From Candidatus Nanopelagicales bacterium (GTDB taxonomy: Bacteria > Actinomycetota > Actinomycetes > S36-B12): DNA of 53,625 bases. This document shows positions 36,680-45,589 of this stretch, piece after piece. The notes beneath the pieces were generated by a model, which searched no databases, was not told where the DNA came from, and worked only from the letters and a program-made list of their open reading frames with translations. The first letter of the stretch is position 1. Every line of letters starts with the position of its first letter. The stretch is from NCBI GenBank assembly GCA_018402075.1, contig JAGYJP010000010.1, forward strand, positions 1-53,625, given 5' to 3'. The translations under genes were made by a program, and so were the position numbers.

Positions 36680-37951
36680 GTGAAGTGCCTTGTCATTGGT
36701 TCTGGTGGGCGAGAGCATGCCATCACAGCTGCCCTATTGCGAGACCCGAGTGTGCAGAGCATTCATGTAGCACCGGGTAATGCGGGTATTGCGCAATTAG
36801 TTCCTTGTGTTCCAATCGATGTCACAAATGCAGTAGCAATCGCTGATCTAGCGGTTGAATTAGACGTTGACCTTGTTGTCATTGGACCTGAGGTTCCGCT
36901 GATGGCAGGCGCCGCCAATGAATTAGAAGGTCGCGGGATCCCGTGTTTTGGCCCACATAAAGAATCCGCATTGATCGAAGGCAGTAAAGCTTTTTGCAAA
37001 AAGGTTATGGCCGAAGCAAATATTCCGACTGCCATGGCACGAGTGTGTGCATCCGAGGAACAGGTAGACGTTGCACTCGATACTTTCGGCGCCCCCTATG
37101 TTGTGAAAGACGATGGCCTTGCTGCGGGCAAAGGAGTTGTGGTCACCCATGATCGCGCTGAGGCCGTGGCACATGCGCGTGCATGCTTAGCCTCGGGAAA
37201 CTCACTGGTCATTGAAGAGTTTCTTGATGGACCAGAGGTATCCATCTTTGGGATTTCCGATGGCACAACAGTGGTTCCCATGCAGCCAGCTCAAGATTTT
37301 AAAAGAGTTGGCGAAGGTGATTCGGGTCCCAACACTGGTGGCATGGGTGCGTATTCACCCTTGCCATGGGTGCCTGCCCATGTTGCACAGGATGTCACCG
37401 AACGTGTTCTCCAGCCCATGGCAACTGCCCTCAATAAAAGGGGAACGCCGTTTATTGGTGTCTTGTATGCCGGCCTTGCCATGACTTCGCGTGGTGTGCG
37501 GGTAATTGAATTTAATGCCCGCTTTGGAGATCCGGAAACTCAAGTTGTCCTCGATCAATTGGAGTCTCCCCTCGGTGAACTTCTGCTGGCCGCTGCCACC
37601 GGGCGACTGGCCCAGTTCCCCCCACTGAAGTGGAGAAGTGGATATTCAGTAACGGTGGTTATTGCCGCTGACGGGTATCCCGCGAAACCACGTACAGGGG
37701 ACTCGATCACTGGGATCGAACAAGCGGAAGGCTTGGGCAATGTGACCGTGTATCACGCGGGCACCCAATTGCAGGGCTCGAAGCTGATCACCTCAGGCGG
37801 TCGGGTTGTGTCCGTCACCGCCCATGCCGACACCTTGATTGCGGCGCGCAACAGGGCAACAGATGCCGCGGCGCTGATCGCGATTTCAGGCTCACATTTC
37901 CGCGGGGACATTGCCCAACTCGCAGCAGATGGGCGCATTTCCCTGAAGTAA
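36680..37951 (+). CDS. purD: Phosphoribosylamine-glycine ligase (GARS)
   Basis: Second step of purine synthesis, ATP-grasp fold. 423 residues: N-domain MKCLVIGSGGREHAI, VVIGPEVPLMAGAANELEGRGI, ATP-grasp core with PYVVKDDGLAAGKGVVV, DFKRVGEGDSGPNTGGMGAY (family signature) and FNARFGDPETQVVL. Monofunctional length. GTG start with AGGGG seven bases upstream; it lies 18 bp after the aminotransferase gene. Confidence 0.97.
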   Translation: MKCLVIGSGGREHAITAALLRDPSVQSIHVAPGNAGIAQLVPCVPIDVTNAVAIADLAVELDVDLVVIGPEVPLMAGAANELEGRGIPCFGPHKESALIEGSKAFCKKVMAEANIPTAMARVCASEEQVDVALDTFGAPYVVKDDGLAAGKGVVVTHDRAEAVAHARACLASGNSLVIEEFLDGPEVSIFGISDGTTVVPMQPAQDFKRVGEGDSGPNTGGMGAYSPLPWVPAHVAQDVTERVLQPMATALNKRGTPFIGVLYAGLAMTSRGVRVIEFNARFGDPETQVVLDQLESPLGELLLAAATGRLAQFPPLKWRSGYSVTVVIAADGYPAKPRTGDSITGIEQAEGLGNVTVYHAGTQLQGSKLITSGGRVVSVTAHADTLIAARNRATDAAALIAISGSHFRGDIAQLAADGRISLK

Positions 37952-37975
37952 ATACTGAGGTGGAAGGATAGGAGG

Positions 37976-39415
37976 GTGACCTCACCCCAGGCTGATATCC
38001 CGAGCAATGTTCTCGCTGCTCGATACGCATCAGCAGACATGGTTCATATTTGGTCCCCTCAAAACAAAATCCGGATGGAACGCAGGCTGTGGGTTGCAGT
38101 AATGCGCGCGCAGAGCGAACTCGGAGTGGATATTCCTATCGGAGCAATTGACCGTTACCAATCGGTGATTGACGCGGTAGATCTGGACTCAATTGATGCT
38201 CGTGAGCGGGTGACAAAACACGATGTCAAAGCGCGCATTGAGGAGTTCAACTCTTTAGCTGGACATGAGTATGCGCACCTTGGCATGACTTCACGGGATC
38301 TGACCGAAAATGTTGAGCAGTTACAAATTCGTTCAAGCCTGGAATTGGTGCGCACTAAATCTGTGGCGGCATTGGATCGCTTGAGTGGCCTTGCGGTTGC
38401 TTACTCCGAACAAGCCATGGCTGGTCGCTCACACAATGTTGCAGCTCAAATCACTACCTTGGGCAAACGAATGGCTACTTTCGCCGAAGAGTTGCTCATT
38501 GCCTTCGATCGACTTGAAGCCTTACTGAACTCGTATCCGCTGCGTGGAATCAAAGGCCCGGTGGGCACAGCCCAAGATATGTTGAGCCTGCTTAATGGCA
38601 ACGACGAATCTCTCCATCTTCTGGAGGCACGTATTGCGACTCATCTTGGTTTTGATCGTACATTTGTCAGTGTCGGTCAGGTATACCCACGGTCCCTTGA
38701 TTTCGATGTCACAGCGCTGCTTGTGCAATTGGCATCCGGTCCTTCCAGTTTCGCAACAACCGTTCGCTTAATGGCAGGGCAAGAATTGGCCACTGAAGGA
38801 TTTCTTCCAGGTCAGGTTGGATCTTCAGCCATGCCGCACAAAATGAATGCCCGATCATGTGAACGCATTAATGGTTTCCACGTAATTCTTCGCGGCTATA
38901 TGAACATGACAGCTGATCTAGCCGGTCAGCAGTGGAATGAAGGCGATGTTGCCTGTTCGGTTGTTCGCCGAGTGGCACTGCCCGATTCCTTTTATGCAAT
39001 CGATGGACTTTTTGAAACATTCCTCACAGTCCTAGATGCATTTGGGGCTTTTCCCGCAATGATTGACCGCGAGTTACAACGATTCTTGCCGTTCCTTGCA
39101 ACAACCAAAATATTGATGGCAGCGGTGCAGTCGGGGGTTGGCCGTGAAGTTGCCCATCAAGCTATCAAGGAGCATGCCGTTGCAACCGCTCTCCGAATGC
39201 GAGAAACACCAGATGCTGAAAATAATTTACTGGAACAACTTGCACGTGATTCGCGGTTGACATTTGATCTGGCAGAGTTGGAATCACTTCTTGCGCACCC
39301 TATTGAGTTCACCGGAGACGCACGCAATCAAGTGAAACACCTTGCCGATCGAGTGGAAATAATCTCGAATACATATCCGGAGGCAGCCACCTATTCACCG
39401 AGCGGAATCCTGTGA
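37976..39415 (+). CDS. purB: Adenylosuccinate lyase
   Basis: Cleaves SAICAR to AICAR and adenylosuccinate to AMP. 479 residues of the fumarase/aspartase fold with HEYAHLGMTSRDLTENVEQ, GVGTA-like KGPVGTAQDMLSL, and the signature GSSAMPHKMNARSCERI, in which the first Ser is the catalytic base. The GTG has GGAAGGATAGGAGG directly upstream. Its stop overlaps purC as GTGA. Confidence 0.97.
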   Translation: MTSPQADIPSNVLAARYASADMVHIWSPQNKIRMERRLWVAVMRAQSELGVDIPIGAIDRYQSVIDAVDLDSIDARERVTKHDVKARIEEFNSLAGHEYAHLGMTSRDLTENVEQLQIRSSLELVRTKSVAALDRLSGLAVAYSEQAMAGRSHNVAAQITTLGKRMATFAEELLIAFDRLEALLNSYPLRGIKGPVGTAQDMLSLLNGNDESLHLLEARIATHLGFDRTFVSVGQVYPRSLDFDVTALLVQLASGPSSFATTVRLMAGQELATEGFLPGQVGSSAMPHKMNARSCERINGFHVILRGYMNMTADLAGQQWNEGDVACSVVRRVALPDSFYAIDGLFETFLTVLDAFGAFPAMIDRELQRFLPFLATTKILMAAVQSGVGREVAHQAIKEHAVATALRMRETPDAENNLLEQLARDSRLTFDLAELESLLAHPIEFTGDARNQVKHLADRVEIISNTYPEAATYSPSGIL

Positions 39416-40302
39416 TCACAAGTAATTACGATCTTCCCGAAGGTTATGAACATGTCTACTCGGGCAAGGTCCGCGACATTTATCGCAACTCCCAAGGTCG
39501 GTTCTTACTCATTACGAGTGACCGCATCTCCGCTTATGACTGGATTCTCCCTACCGAAATCCCGGACAAAGGCAGAATCCTCAACGGTATATCCCAATGG
39601 TGGTTCTCCCAATTAGAGGGGCTGGTGTACAACCACACCACAACCTCAAAGGTGCCTAAATCTGTTGAAGGTCGCGCAGTGGTGTGCGAGCCGCTGGAGA
39701 TGTTTCCCGTGGAATGCGTTGTGCGCGGATACTTGGCCGGTTCGGGCTATACGGATTATCTGCGCGAGCGCAAAATTTGCGGACAGGGTTTACCACCGGG
39801 ACTCAAAGATGGAGCACTATTGCCTAAACCTCTTTTCACACCGGCGACCAAAGCGGCGGTCGGCGATCACGATGTCAACATCACTTACGACGAAGTCATT
39901 GTCGAACTGGGACAGGAAGAAGCGCAGGAATTGAAGCGCCTGTCACTGTCTGTATATGAGTATGCGGCCGAGAAAATGGAACGACGAGGCTTACTTTTGG
40001 CAGACACAAAGTTCGAATTCGGTGTAGCACTTGGTGGAAAGTACAAGGGTCGCATTGTTTTAGGCGATGAAGTCCTCACCCCTGATTCATCCCGATACTG
40101 GGAAAAGGACCAATGGAGTCCTGGTGGTACCCAGCCATCATTTGATAAACAATTTGTTCGAGATTGGCTGACCTCGCCTGCATCAGGGTGGAATAAGGAT
40201 TCGGGGGAGGCGCCACCGCCACTTCCGGCAGAGATCGTGGAAAAAACTCGCGAAAAGTACGTTCAGGCTTATGAACGCATCACGGGGAACAAGTTCGAAT
40301 GA
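39412..40302 (+). CDS. purC: SAICAR synthetase
   Basis: Phosphoribosylaminoimidazole-succinocarboxamide synthase, 296 residues. It shows YSGKVRDIYRNSQGRFLLITSDRISAYDW (read in parts), the family block FPVECVVRGYLAGSGYTDY, and LADTKFEFGVALGGKYKGRIVLGDEVLTPDSSRYW with conserved Asp and Glu residues. GTG start overlapping the purB stop (GTGA), so the two are coupled. Confidence 0.97.
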   Translation: MITSNYDLPEGYEHVYSGKVRDIYRNSQGRFLLITSDRISAYDWILPTEIPDKGRILNGISQWWFSQLEGLVYNHTTTSKVPKSVEGRAVVCEPLEMFPVECVVRGYLAGSGYTDYLRERKICGQGLPPGLKDGALLPKPLFTPATKAAVGDHDVNITYDEVIVELGQEEAQELKRLSLSVYEYAAEKMERRGLLLADTKFEFGVALGGKYKGRIVLGDEVLTPDSSRYWEKDQWSPGGTQPSFDKQFVRDWLTSPASGWNKDSGEAPPPLPAEIVEKTREKYVQAYERITGNKFE

Positions 40303-40312
40303 GTGCTCACTC

Positions 40313-41278
40313 ATGAGTACATGGCTGATTACTGGAGGAGCGGGGTATATCGGTGCTCATGTTGTGCGCGACTTACTCCAAAGAGGGATTACCCCGATTG
40401 TTCTTGATAATTTCTCGGCGGGGTTGCGCACTCGGATTCCGGAGGAAGTCATCATTATTGAAGCGGATATCGCTGATCGATTAACAATGGAAAAAGCACT
40501 GCGTGATCACCATGTCACAGGTGTGGTGCACTTGGCCGCTAAAAAAGCTGCCGGAGAATCCGTAGAGATTCCGCTGTATTACTACTCCGAGAATGTCACG
40601 GGATTGATCTCATTATTGGAGGCCATGCACGTTGTGGGGGTGAAGAATTTTGTATATTCCTCTTCGGCTGCCGTGTATGGAACACCTCAATCGAATCCGA
40701 TTACTGAATCGGAGCCATTGCGACCCGAATCTCCGTACGGTGAAACAAAAGTAATTGGCGAATGGCTTGCCAAAGATCTGGCCACGAGTTGGGGCATGAA
40801 TTGGATCGCCTTGCGATATTTCAATGTTGCGGGGGCTGCGAATGACTCCCTCGGGGACAACAGTGTGAACAATCTGATCCCCATGGTGTTTCGAGCACTT
40901 GGCAATGGTGAGCGACCCAAGATCTTTGGCGATGATTACCCCACCCCTGATGGCACCTGTATTCGGGATTACATCCATGTGGAAGATCTCGCGGGAGCTC
41001 ACGGTGAGGCAGTGCGCTTGTGTGAGCATGGAGAAGCCAACCTCGCCATCAATATTGGACGCGGCCAAGGTGTTAGCGTGGCTCAAGTCATGGCCGTCGT
41101 GGCCGAGGTTTTGGGTAAGGACATTAACCCTGAAATAGTGGGGCGCCGGGCAGGGGATCCCCCGGCATCCTTTGCCAATGTCGATCTCAGCGCCGAAAAA
41201 TTACAATGGTCGGCCACACATGATGTGCGATCGATGGTGAGCTCGGCTTGGTCAGCTTGGGGGAAAGTCATCAACTGA
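40313..41278 (+). CDS. galE: UDP-glucose 4-epimerase
   Basis: Interconverts UDP-glucose and UDP-galactose in the cytoplasm for surface glycan synthesis. 321 residues: Rossmann motif ITGGAGYIGAHVV at the N-terminus, VVHLAAKKAAGES, catalytic SSSAAVYG and YGETK (Tyr-xxx-Lys), RYFNVAGA, and DGTCIRDYIHVEDLA. The ATG at 40313 gives a full-length protein; the in-frame ATG 42 bases upstream lies inside purC. It is wedged between purC and purS, an atypical place. Confidence 0.93.
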   Translation: MSTWLITGGAGYIGAHVVRDLLQRGITPIVLDNFSAGLRTRIPEEVIIIEADIADRLTMEKALRDHHVTGVVHLAAKKAAGESVEIPLYYYSENVTGLISLLEAMHVVGVKNFVYSSSAAVYGTPQSNPITESEPLRPESPYGETKVIGEWLAKDLATSWGMNWIALRYFNVAGAANDSLGDNSVNNLIPMVFRALGNGERPKIFGDDYPTPDGTCIRDYIHVEDLAGAHGEAVRLCEHGEANLAINIGRGQGVSVAQVMAVVAEVLGKDINPEIVGRRAGDPPASFANVDLSAEKLQWSATHDVRSMVSSAWSAWGKVIN

Positions 41279-41338
41279 CCTGCACCGATAGAGTTGAGTT
41301 ATCTGAGTGTGAAATATCCACGAAAATCAGGAGAACAA

Positions 41339-41584
41339 GTGGCCCGCGTCGTTGTGAACGTCATGCTAAAACCAGAGATTCTTGACCCCCAGGGCCGTGC
41401 GGTGCAGGGGGCGCTAGGCCGGTTGGGACTTGTTGGTGTCACCGATGTTCGCCAAGGCAAGCAGTTCGTTATTGATCTCGATGGCGAATTTGATGCAGAG
41501 CGTGCGGCTACGCTCGAGAAACTCGCAGGTGAACTTTTAAGTAACCCGGTCATTGAGGATTTCACCCTCACGGTTGTGGAGTAA
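41339..41584 (+). CDS. purS: FGAM synthase subunit PurS
   Basis: Small accessory subunit of the PurS-PurQ-PurL complex that makes formylglycinamidine ribonucleotide; it helps ammonia pass from PurQ to PurL. 81 residues: [29 protein letters not shown], then [12 protein letters not shown], as in the family. The GTG at 41339 has AGGAGA at the proper distance, so the longer frame from 41294 is rejected. It overlaps purQ by one base (TAATG). Confidence 0.95.
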   Translation: MARVVVNVMLKPEILDPQGRAVQGALGRLGLVGVTDVRQGKQFVIDLDGEFDAERAATLEKLAGELLSNPVIEDFTLTVVE

Positions 41585-42282
41585 TGGTGAGCGCTCGCAT
41601 AGATTCGGTTCGCATTGGTGTGGTGACTTTCCCCGGATCCCTCGACGACAGAGACGCAGCTCGCGCAATTCGCATTGCAGGTGGACAGGCAATTGAACTC
41701 TGGCATGGTGACAGTGACCTAAAGAATGTCGATGCCGTTGTCCTCCCGGGTGGATTCTCTTATGGTGACTATTTACGGTGCGGAGCAATCGCGAAATTCG
41801 CGCCGGTCATGTCCGTGATCATTGAGAAAGCACAGCAGGGGTTACCCGTACTGGGCATCTGTAATGGTTTCCAGATTCTTTGTGAAAGCCACTTACTTCC
41901 AGGCGCATTAACTCGCAATGATCACCGCCATTTCATTTGTCGGGATCAAAAACTGCGGATTGAATCAACGGACACTTTCTGGACGAGTGACTTTGAGGTA
42001 GGGCAGGAGATTGTGATCCCATTGAAAAATGGTGAGGGCGGCTATGTTGCCGATGAAAAAACTCTGGACCAACTTTTTGCGGAAGGCCGAGTAATTGCCA
42101 CCTACCAAGAAGTGAACCCCAATGGCAGCTATCGCGATATTGCCGGAATATCAAATGCCCGCGGCAATGTTGTTGGTCTCATGCCGCACCCCGAGCATGC
42201 TGTCGAAGCACTCACCGGCCCGAGCCTTGATGGAATTCCTTTTTTCACTAGCGCTGTTCGGGCGTTGGTGGGTGCATCATGA
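41584..42282 (+). CDS. purQ: FGAM synthase subunit PurQ (glutaminase)
   Basis: Class I glutamine amidotransferase that supplies ammonia to PurL. 232 residues with the nucleophile Cys in [11 protein letters not shown], and His and Glu in [30 protein letters not shown] is the typical oxyanion/substrate region. It starts one base inside purS and overlaps purL as ATGA, so the three subunits should be made in step. Confidence 0.97.
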   Translation: MVSARIDSVRIGVVTFPGSLDDRDAARAIRIAGGQAIELWHGDSDLKNVDAVVLPGGFSYGDYLRCGAIAKFAPVMSVIIEKAQQGLPVLGICNGFQILCESHLLPGALTRNDHRHFICRDQKLRIESTDTFWTSDFEVGQEIVIPLKNGEGGYVADEKTLDQLFAEGRVIATYQEVNPNGSYRDIAGISNARGNVVGLMPHPEHAVEALTGPSLDGIPFFTSAVRALVGAS

Positions 42283-44570
42283 TCGACTCGGTGTCCCATG
42301 CATCTGAACAACCCGATCTTGAGCAACCATTTGCGGAGTTGGGCCTGAAGCCTGACGAATACGAACGCATTAAGGAAATTCTTGGGCGCAGACCAACAAG
42401 TAGTGAGCTAGCCATGTACTCCGTCATGTGGAGTGAGCATTGTTCATATAAATCCAGCAAGGTGCACCTGCGCCAATTCGGCGACAAGGCACCCAAAACT
42501 GATGCTCTACTTGTGGGCATTGGTGAGAACGCCGGCGTGGTGGATATTGGCCAAGGTTGGGCGGTCACATTCAAGGTTGAATCCCATAATCACCCGTCTT
42601 ACGTAGAGCCATACCAAGGTGCGGCAACCGGTATCGGCGGAATTGTGCGCGACATTATTTCCATGGGTGCGCGACCACTAGCTGTCATGGATCCGCTCCG
42701 ATTCGGTCCAGCAGATGCCCCGGACACCCATCGCGTTCTTCCCGGGGTGATCGCGGGAGTGGGCGGCTATGGCAATTGTTTGGGACTCCCCAATATTGGT
42801 GGCGAGTTGGTTTTTGACGAGAGTTATGCGGGGAACCCGTTGGTGAACGCACTGTGTGTGGGAGCCATGAAACATGAAGATATTCACCTAGCCAGTGCTA
42901 AGGGTGTGGGTAACCTCGTTGTTCTTTACGGTGCTCGCACCGGAGGAGATGGAATCGGCGGTGTCTCGGTATTGGCATCAGAAACATTTGATGCAGATGG
43001 CCCCGCTAAGCGACCCAGTGTTCAGGTGGGCGATCCATTTATGGAGAAGTTGCTCATTGAAGCAACGCTCGAGGTTCTTCATGCGGGCTTGGTGGAGGGT
43101 ATTCAGGATCTTGGTGGTGCGGGTATTTCCTGTGCAACAAGTGAACTCGCCTCTAATGGTGAGGGCGGAATGCATGTGTGGCTTGATCGCGTCCCGTTAC
43201 GTGATGCCTCGCTGTCACCCGAAGAAATTCTTATGAGCGAATCCCAGGAGCGCATGTGTGCAATCGTCACACCGGGGCACATTGATGCGTTCATGGAGAT
43301 TTGTGCAAAGTGGGATGTTGAAGCGGTTGTGATCGGTGAAGTGACCGATACGGGCAAACTGGTGGTGCAGTGGCACGGCGAAGAAATTGTTAATGTCCCA
43401 CCGCGCACAGTTGCCCACGAAGGTCCGGTGTACGAACGTCCGTATCACCGGCCGTCCTGGCAAGACGCCCTTCAGGCCAATGAACCAACAGCAAGTGTGA
43501 TTCCCCGACCCGAATCGGGTGAACACCTGAAAGAAGCCTTGCTGCAACTTATTGGTGCACCGAATCTGGCTTCCAAAGCGTGGGTCACATCTCAATATGA
43601 CCGCTATGTACTGGGCAACACGGTTCTTGCACAACCAGAAGACACCGGCATGATCCGGATTGACGAAGAAACCGGACTAGGTGTTGCAATCGCCACCGAT
43701 TGCAATGCAAGATTTACAAAACTTGATCCCTACAATGGTGCGAAGTTAGCCCTCGCTGAGTCATATCGAAATGTGAGTGTGAGCGGCGCAATTCCACTTG
43801 CGGTGACCAATTGTTTGAACTTTGGGTCACCTGAGGATCCTGAAGTGATGTGGCAATTCGCCGAGGCAACTCGTGGGTTGGCAGACGGTTGCTTGGAGTT
43901 GGGTATTCCTGTGACCGGCGGCAATGTTTCCTTTTATAACCAAACAGGTGAAACGGCGATTCATCCCACACCCGTAGTGGGAGTTCTCGGGGTGATTGAC
44001 GACGTTGAGCGACGCACCCCCATGGCGTGGAGTAAGGATTCCGACGGTGAATTAATTTATGTCCTGGGTGACACCTCAGATGAATTCGGTGGAAGTGAGT
44101 GGGCGCATATTCACGGCCACCTAGGTGGCATTCCTCCGAAAGTAGATCTGCAACGGGAAAAATTACTCGGTGAGATTTTGGTAGCGGCCTCACGTGACGG
44201 CATGATCACCGCAGCCCACGATATTTCCGATGGCGGTTTCGCAATCGCAATTGCCGAGATGGCAATGCGTGCAGGTACGGGTGCTCGCCTGTGGATCCCA
44301 GACAATATTGAGCCGTTTATTTTCCTTTATGCCGAAAGCACCGGTCGAGCGGTTGTGGTGATCCCTCGTAGTGAGGAACTTCGTTTCACCGAAATGTGTG
44401 CGGCCCGCGGACTGCCCGCCGAACGGGTAGGGGTTGTTGACTCGGGGCTGGGTGTTGATTCTGGATTCCCTGACAAACAGGTGATTGTCATGGGGGACTA
44501 CTTCACCCTCACGCTTGAGCAACTGCGCCAGACCCACGAAGCCACTTTGCCAGCGATTTTCAACTCCTGA
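42279..44570 (+). CDS. purL: FGAM synthase subunit PurL (small form)
   Basis: ATP-dependent amidation of FGAR to FGAM. 763 residues, the short PurL form that needs PurS and PurQ. Clear blocks: [57 protein letters not shown] (in parts), [16 protein letters not shown] and [20 protein letters not shown] overlaps the purQ stop. The SCP-fold gene follows after two bases. Confidence 0.97.
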   Translation: MIDSVSHASEQPDLEQPFAELGLKPDEYERIKEILGRRPTSSELAMYSVMWSEHCSYKSSKVHLRQFGDKAPKTDALLVGIGENAGVVDIGQGWAVTFKVESHNHPSYVEPYQGAATGIGGIVRDIISMGARPLAVMDPLRFGPADAPDTHRVLPGVIAGVGGYGNCLGLPNIGGELVFDESYAGNPLVNALCVGAMKHEDIHLASAKGVGNLVVLYGARTGGDGIGGVSVLASETFDADGPAKRPSVQVGDPFMEKLLIEATLEVLHAGLVEGIQDLGGAGISCATSELASNGEGGMHVWLDRVPLRDASLSPEEILMSESQERMCAIVTPGHIDAFMEICAKWDVEAVVIGEVTDTGKLVVQWHGEEIVNVPPRTVAHEGPVYERPYHRPSWQDALQANEPTASVIPRPESGEHLKEALLQLIGAPNLASKAWVTSQYDRYVLGNTVLAQPEDTGMIRIDEETGLGVAIATDCNARFTKLDPYNGAKLALAESYRNVSVSGAIPLAVTNCLNFGSPEDPEVMWQFAEATRGLADGCLELGIPVTGGNVSFYNQTGETAIHPTPVVGVLGVIDDVERRTPMAWSKDSDGELIYVLGDTSDEFGGSEWAHIHGHLGGIPPKVDLQREKLLGEILVAASRDGMITAAHDISDGGFAIAIAEMAMRAGTGARLWIPDNIEPFIFLYAESTGRAVVVIPRSEELRFTEMCAARGLPAERVGVVDSGLGVDSGFPDKQVIVMGDYFTLTLEQLRQTHEATLPAIFNS

Positions 44571-44572
44571 TC

Positions 44573-44926
44573 ATGCTGGCACCGTACGACCATGAATCAT
44601 TACTTACCCTTTTGGCCAGTTATCAGGCGGGAGAAAAACCAGAGCGTGAACGTGAGCGCGCGGCGGTAAAGGCGATCCTTGCGGAACTGTCAGAAGTAGC
44701 ACCCGGTCGCAGCGTTGAGCTGCGAATTCCACCGTATGCTGCAATTCAGGTGGTAGCCGGTCACACCCACCGCCGCGGGACTCCTTCTGCCGTGGTGGAA
44801 ACAGATTCGCACACCTTGGTGGCTTTGGCCTTGGGGGAGTTGACCTGGGAGCAGGCGGTTGCCGGCGGGTCACTCATTGCCAGCGGGGAGAGATCAGATC
44901 TCTCGGCCTACTTCCCCCTTGTCTAA
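44573..44926 (+). CDS. SCP-fold (sterol carrier family) protein
   Basis: A 117-residue protein of the actinobacterial SCP2-like group commonly encoded between purL and purF. Pattern: RAAVKAILAELSEVAPGRSVELRIPPYAAIQVV, then HRRGTPSAVVETDSHTLVALALGELTWEQAV and SGERSDLSAYFPL. The fold binds a hydrophobic or small ligand in sterol carriers, but the ligand in this group is unknown to me. It starts two bases after purL, so it is probably co-transcribed with it. Confidence 0.88.
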   Translation: MLAPYDHESLLTLLASYQAGEKPERERERAAVKAILAELSEVAPGRSVELRIPPYAAIQVVAGHTHRRGTPSAVVETDSHTLVALALGELTWEQAVAGGSLIASGERSDLSAYFPLV

Positions 44927-44947
44927 GTGGTATCAATTTGATACCGT
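44919..44947 (+). promoter_or_regulatory. Promoter of the toxin-antitoxin pair
   Basis: TTGTCT (44919-44924), 17 nt, TACCGT (44942-44947), then six bases to the ATG at 44954. The -35 lies in the last codons of the SCP-fold gene. The transcript would be leaderless. Confidence 0.6.
44929..44945. promoter_or_regulatory. Toxin-antitoxin operator palindrome
   Basis: GGTATCAA-T-TTGATACC: 8-bp perfect arms around one base, placed in the spacer and covering most of the -10. A further half-site, TTGATA, follows at 44949-44954 around the start codon. This is the expected site for autoregulation by the ribbon-helix-helix antitoxin. Confidence 0.75.
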
Positions 44948-44953
44948 TTTGAT

Positions 44954-45157
44954 ATGGCTATGACACTGCGATTGACCGAAGAAGAGACCGAGGCGCTCCG
45001 CCGACAGGCTGAACGGGAGCACCGATCCATGCATGAAGTGGCGCGAATGGCTGTCCTTGATCGAATCAGTCGTTCTGAGCGATCCACCCTCATGAGAGAC
45101 ATTGCCGACGAGATCATGGAGCGAGACGCCGAAGCACTTCGACGCTTAGGGGAGTGA
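44954..45157 (+). CDS. Ribbon-helix-helix antitoxin
   Basis: A 67-residue protein with an N-terminal beta strand and two helices of the Arc/CopG kind (MAMTLRLTEEETEALRRQAEREHRSMHEVARMAV, read in parts) and a charged C-terminal helix (about 45-67) that probably binds the toxin. RHH antitoxins bind DNA as dimers through the N-terminal strand and neutralise the toxin with the tail. The start at 44954 is six bases after TACCGT; an ATG six bases further (44960) is possible. The Doc gene starts 10 bases after its stop. Confidence 0.85.
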   Translation: MAMTLRLTEEETEALRRQAEREHRSMHEVARMAVLDRISRSERSTLMRDIADEIMERDAEALRRLGE

Positions 45158-45167
45158 ATCCGATCTC

Positions 45168-45536
45168 ATGCGATACCTCGAGATCGAAGATGCTGTTGTG
45201 CTCGCTGAAAGTATGGGTCTATACGCCCGCGACTTAGGGCTCCTGGCTTCCGCAGTTGGGCGTCCGGGTACCAGTGCTTTTGGTGAAGAGATATACCCGA
45301 CACTTGAGTTAAAAATCGCCGCCGTCATGCATGGAATTAATCGCAATCATCCAATGATCGACGGGAACAAGCGCTTGAGTTGGATGTGTTCGGTTGCATT
45401 TGCGCGAATCAATTTTTTTGACCTCCGAGGAACGGAAGATGAAATCTATGACACGGTGATCGCCGTTGCAGAAGGGCGAATGGAACTTCCAGCGCTCGCA
45501 GATTGGATTCAGGGCCACTTGCACCCTAGGCCGTGA
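45168..45536 (+). CDS. Doc-type toxin (Fic/DOC fold)
   Basis: A 122-residue Fic-fold protein of the Doc subgroup. The active-site motif HPMIDGNKR (residues 61-69) has the Fic H, P, D, G, N, K and R positions. Doc of phage P1 phosphorylates elongation factor EF-Tu and stops translation; longer Fic enzymes transfer AMP instead. The DGNKR form and small size favour the Doc activity. It is encoded directly after an RHH antitoxin, not a Phd antitoxin, a pairing seen in other Doc systems. Inserted between the SCP-fold gene and purF. Confidence 0.9.
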   Translation: MRYLEIEDAVVLAESMGLYARDLGLLASAVGRPGTSAFGEEIYPTLELKIAAVMHGINRNHPMIDGNKRLSWMCSVAFARINFFDLRGTEDEIYDTVIAVAEGRMELPALADWIQGHLHPRP

Positions 45537-45544
45537 CGAACCTG

Positions 45545-45564
45545 TTGATCAATGTCATGATCAA
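45545..45564. promoter_or_regulatory. Inverted repeat upstream of purF
   Basis: TTGATCA (45545-45551), 6 nt, TGATCAA (45558-45564): perfect 7-bp arms, in the 53-bp gap between the Doc gene and purF, 14-33 bp before the purF -10. It would suit a dimeric regulator of purF, or an additional site for the TA antitoxin, since both carry a TTGAT core. Confidence 0.5.
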
Positions 45565-45577
45565 GATGCAACTCGCG

Positions 45578-45583
45578 TAGGCT
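45578..45583 (+). promoter_or_regulatory. -10 element TAGGCT of purF (leaderless)
   Basis: TAGGCT, six bases (GGGGCT), GTG at 45590. It marks a new transcription start after the TA module. Confidence 0.55.
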
Positions 45584-45589
45584 GGGGCT

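Noticed and set aside
40299..40314. Palindrome ATGAGTG-CT-CACTCAT at the purC-galE junction
   Set aside because: It overlaps the purC stop and galE start, where such short symmetry may be chance; no promoter elements accompany it.
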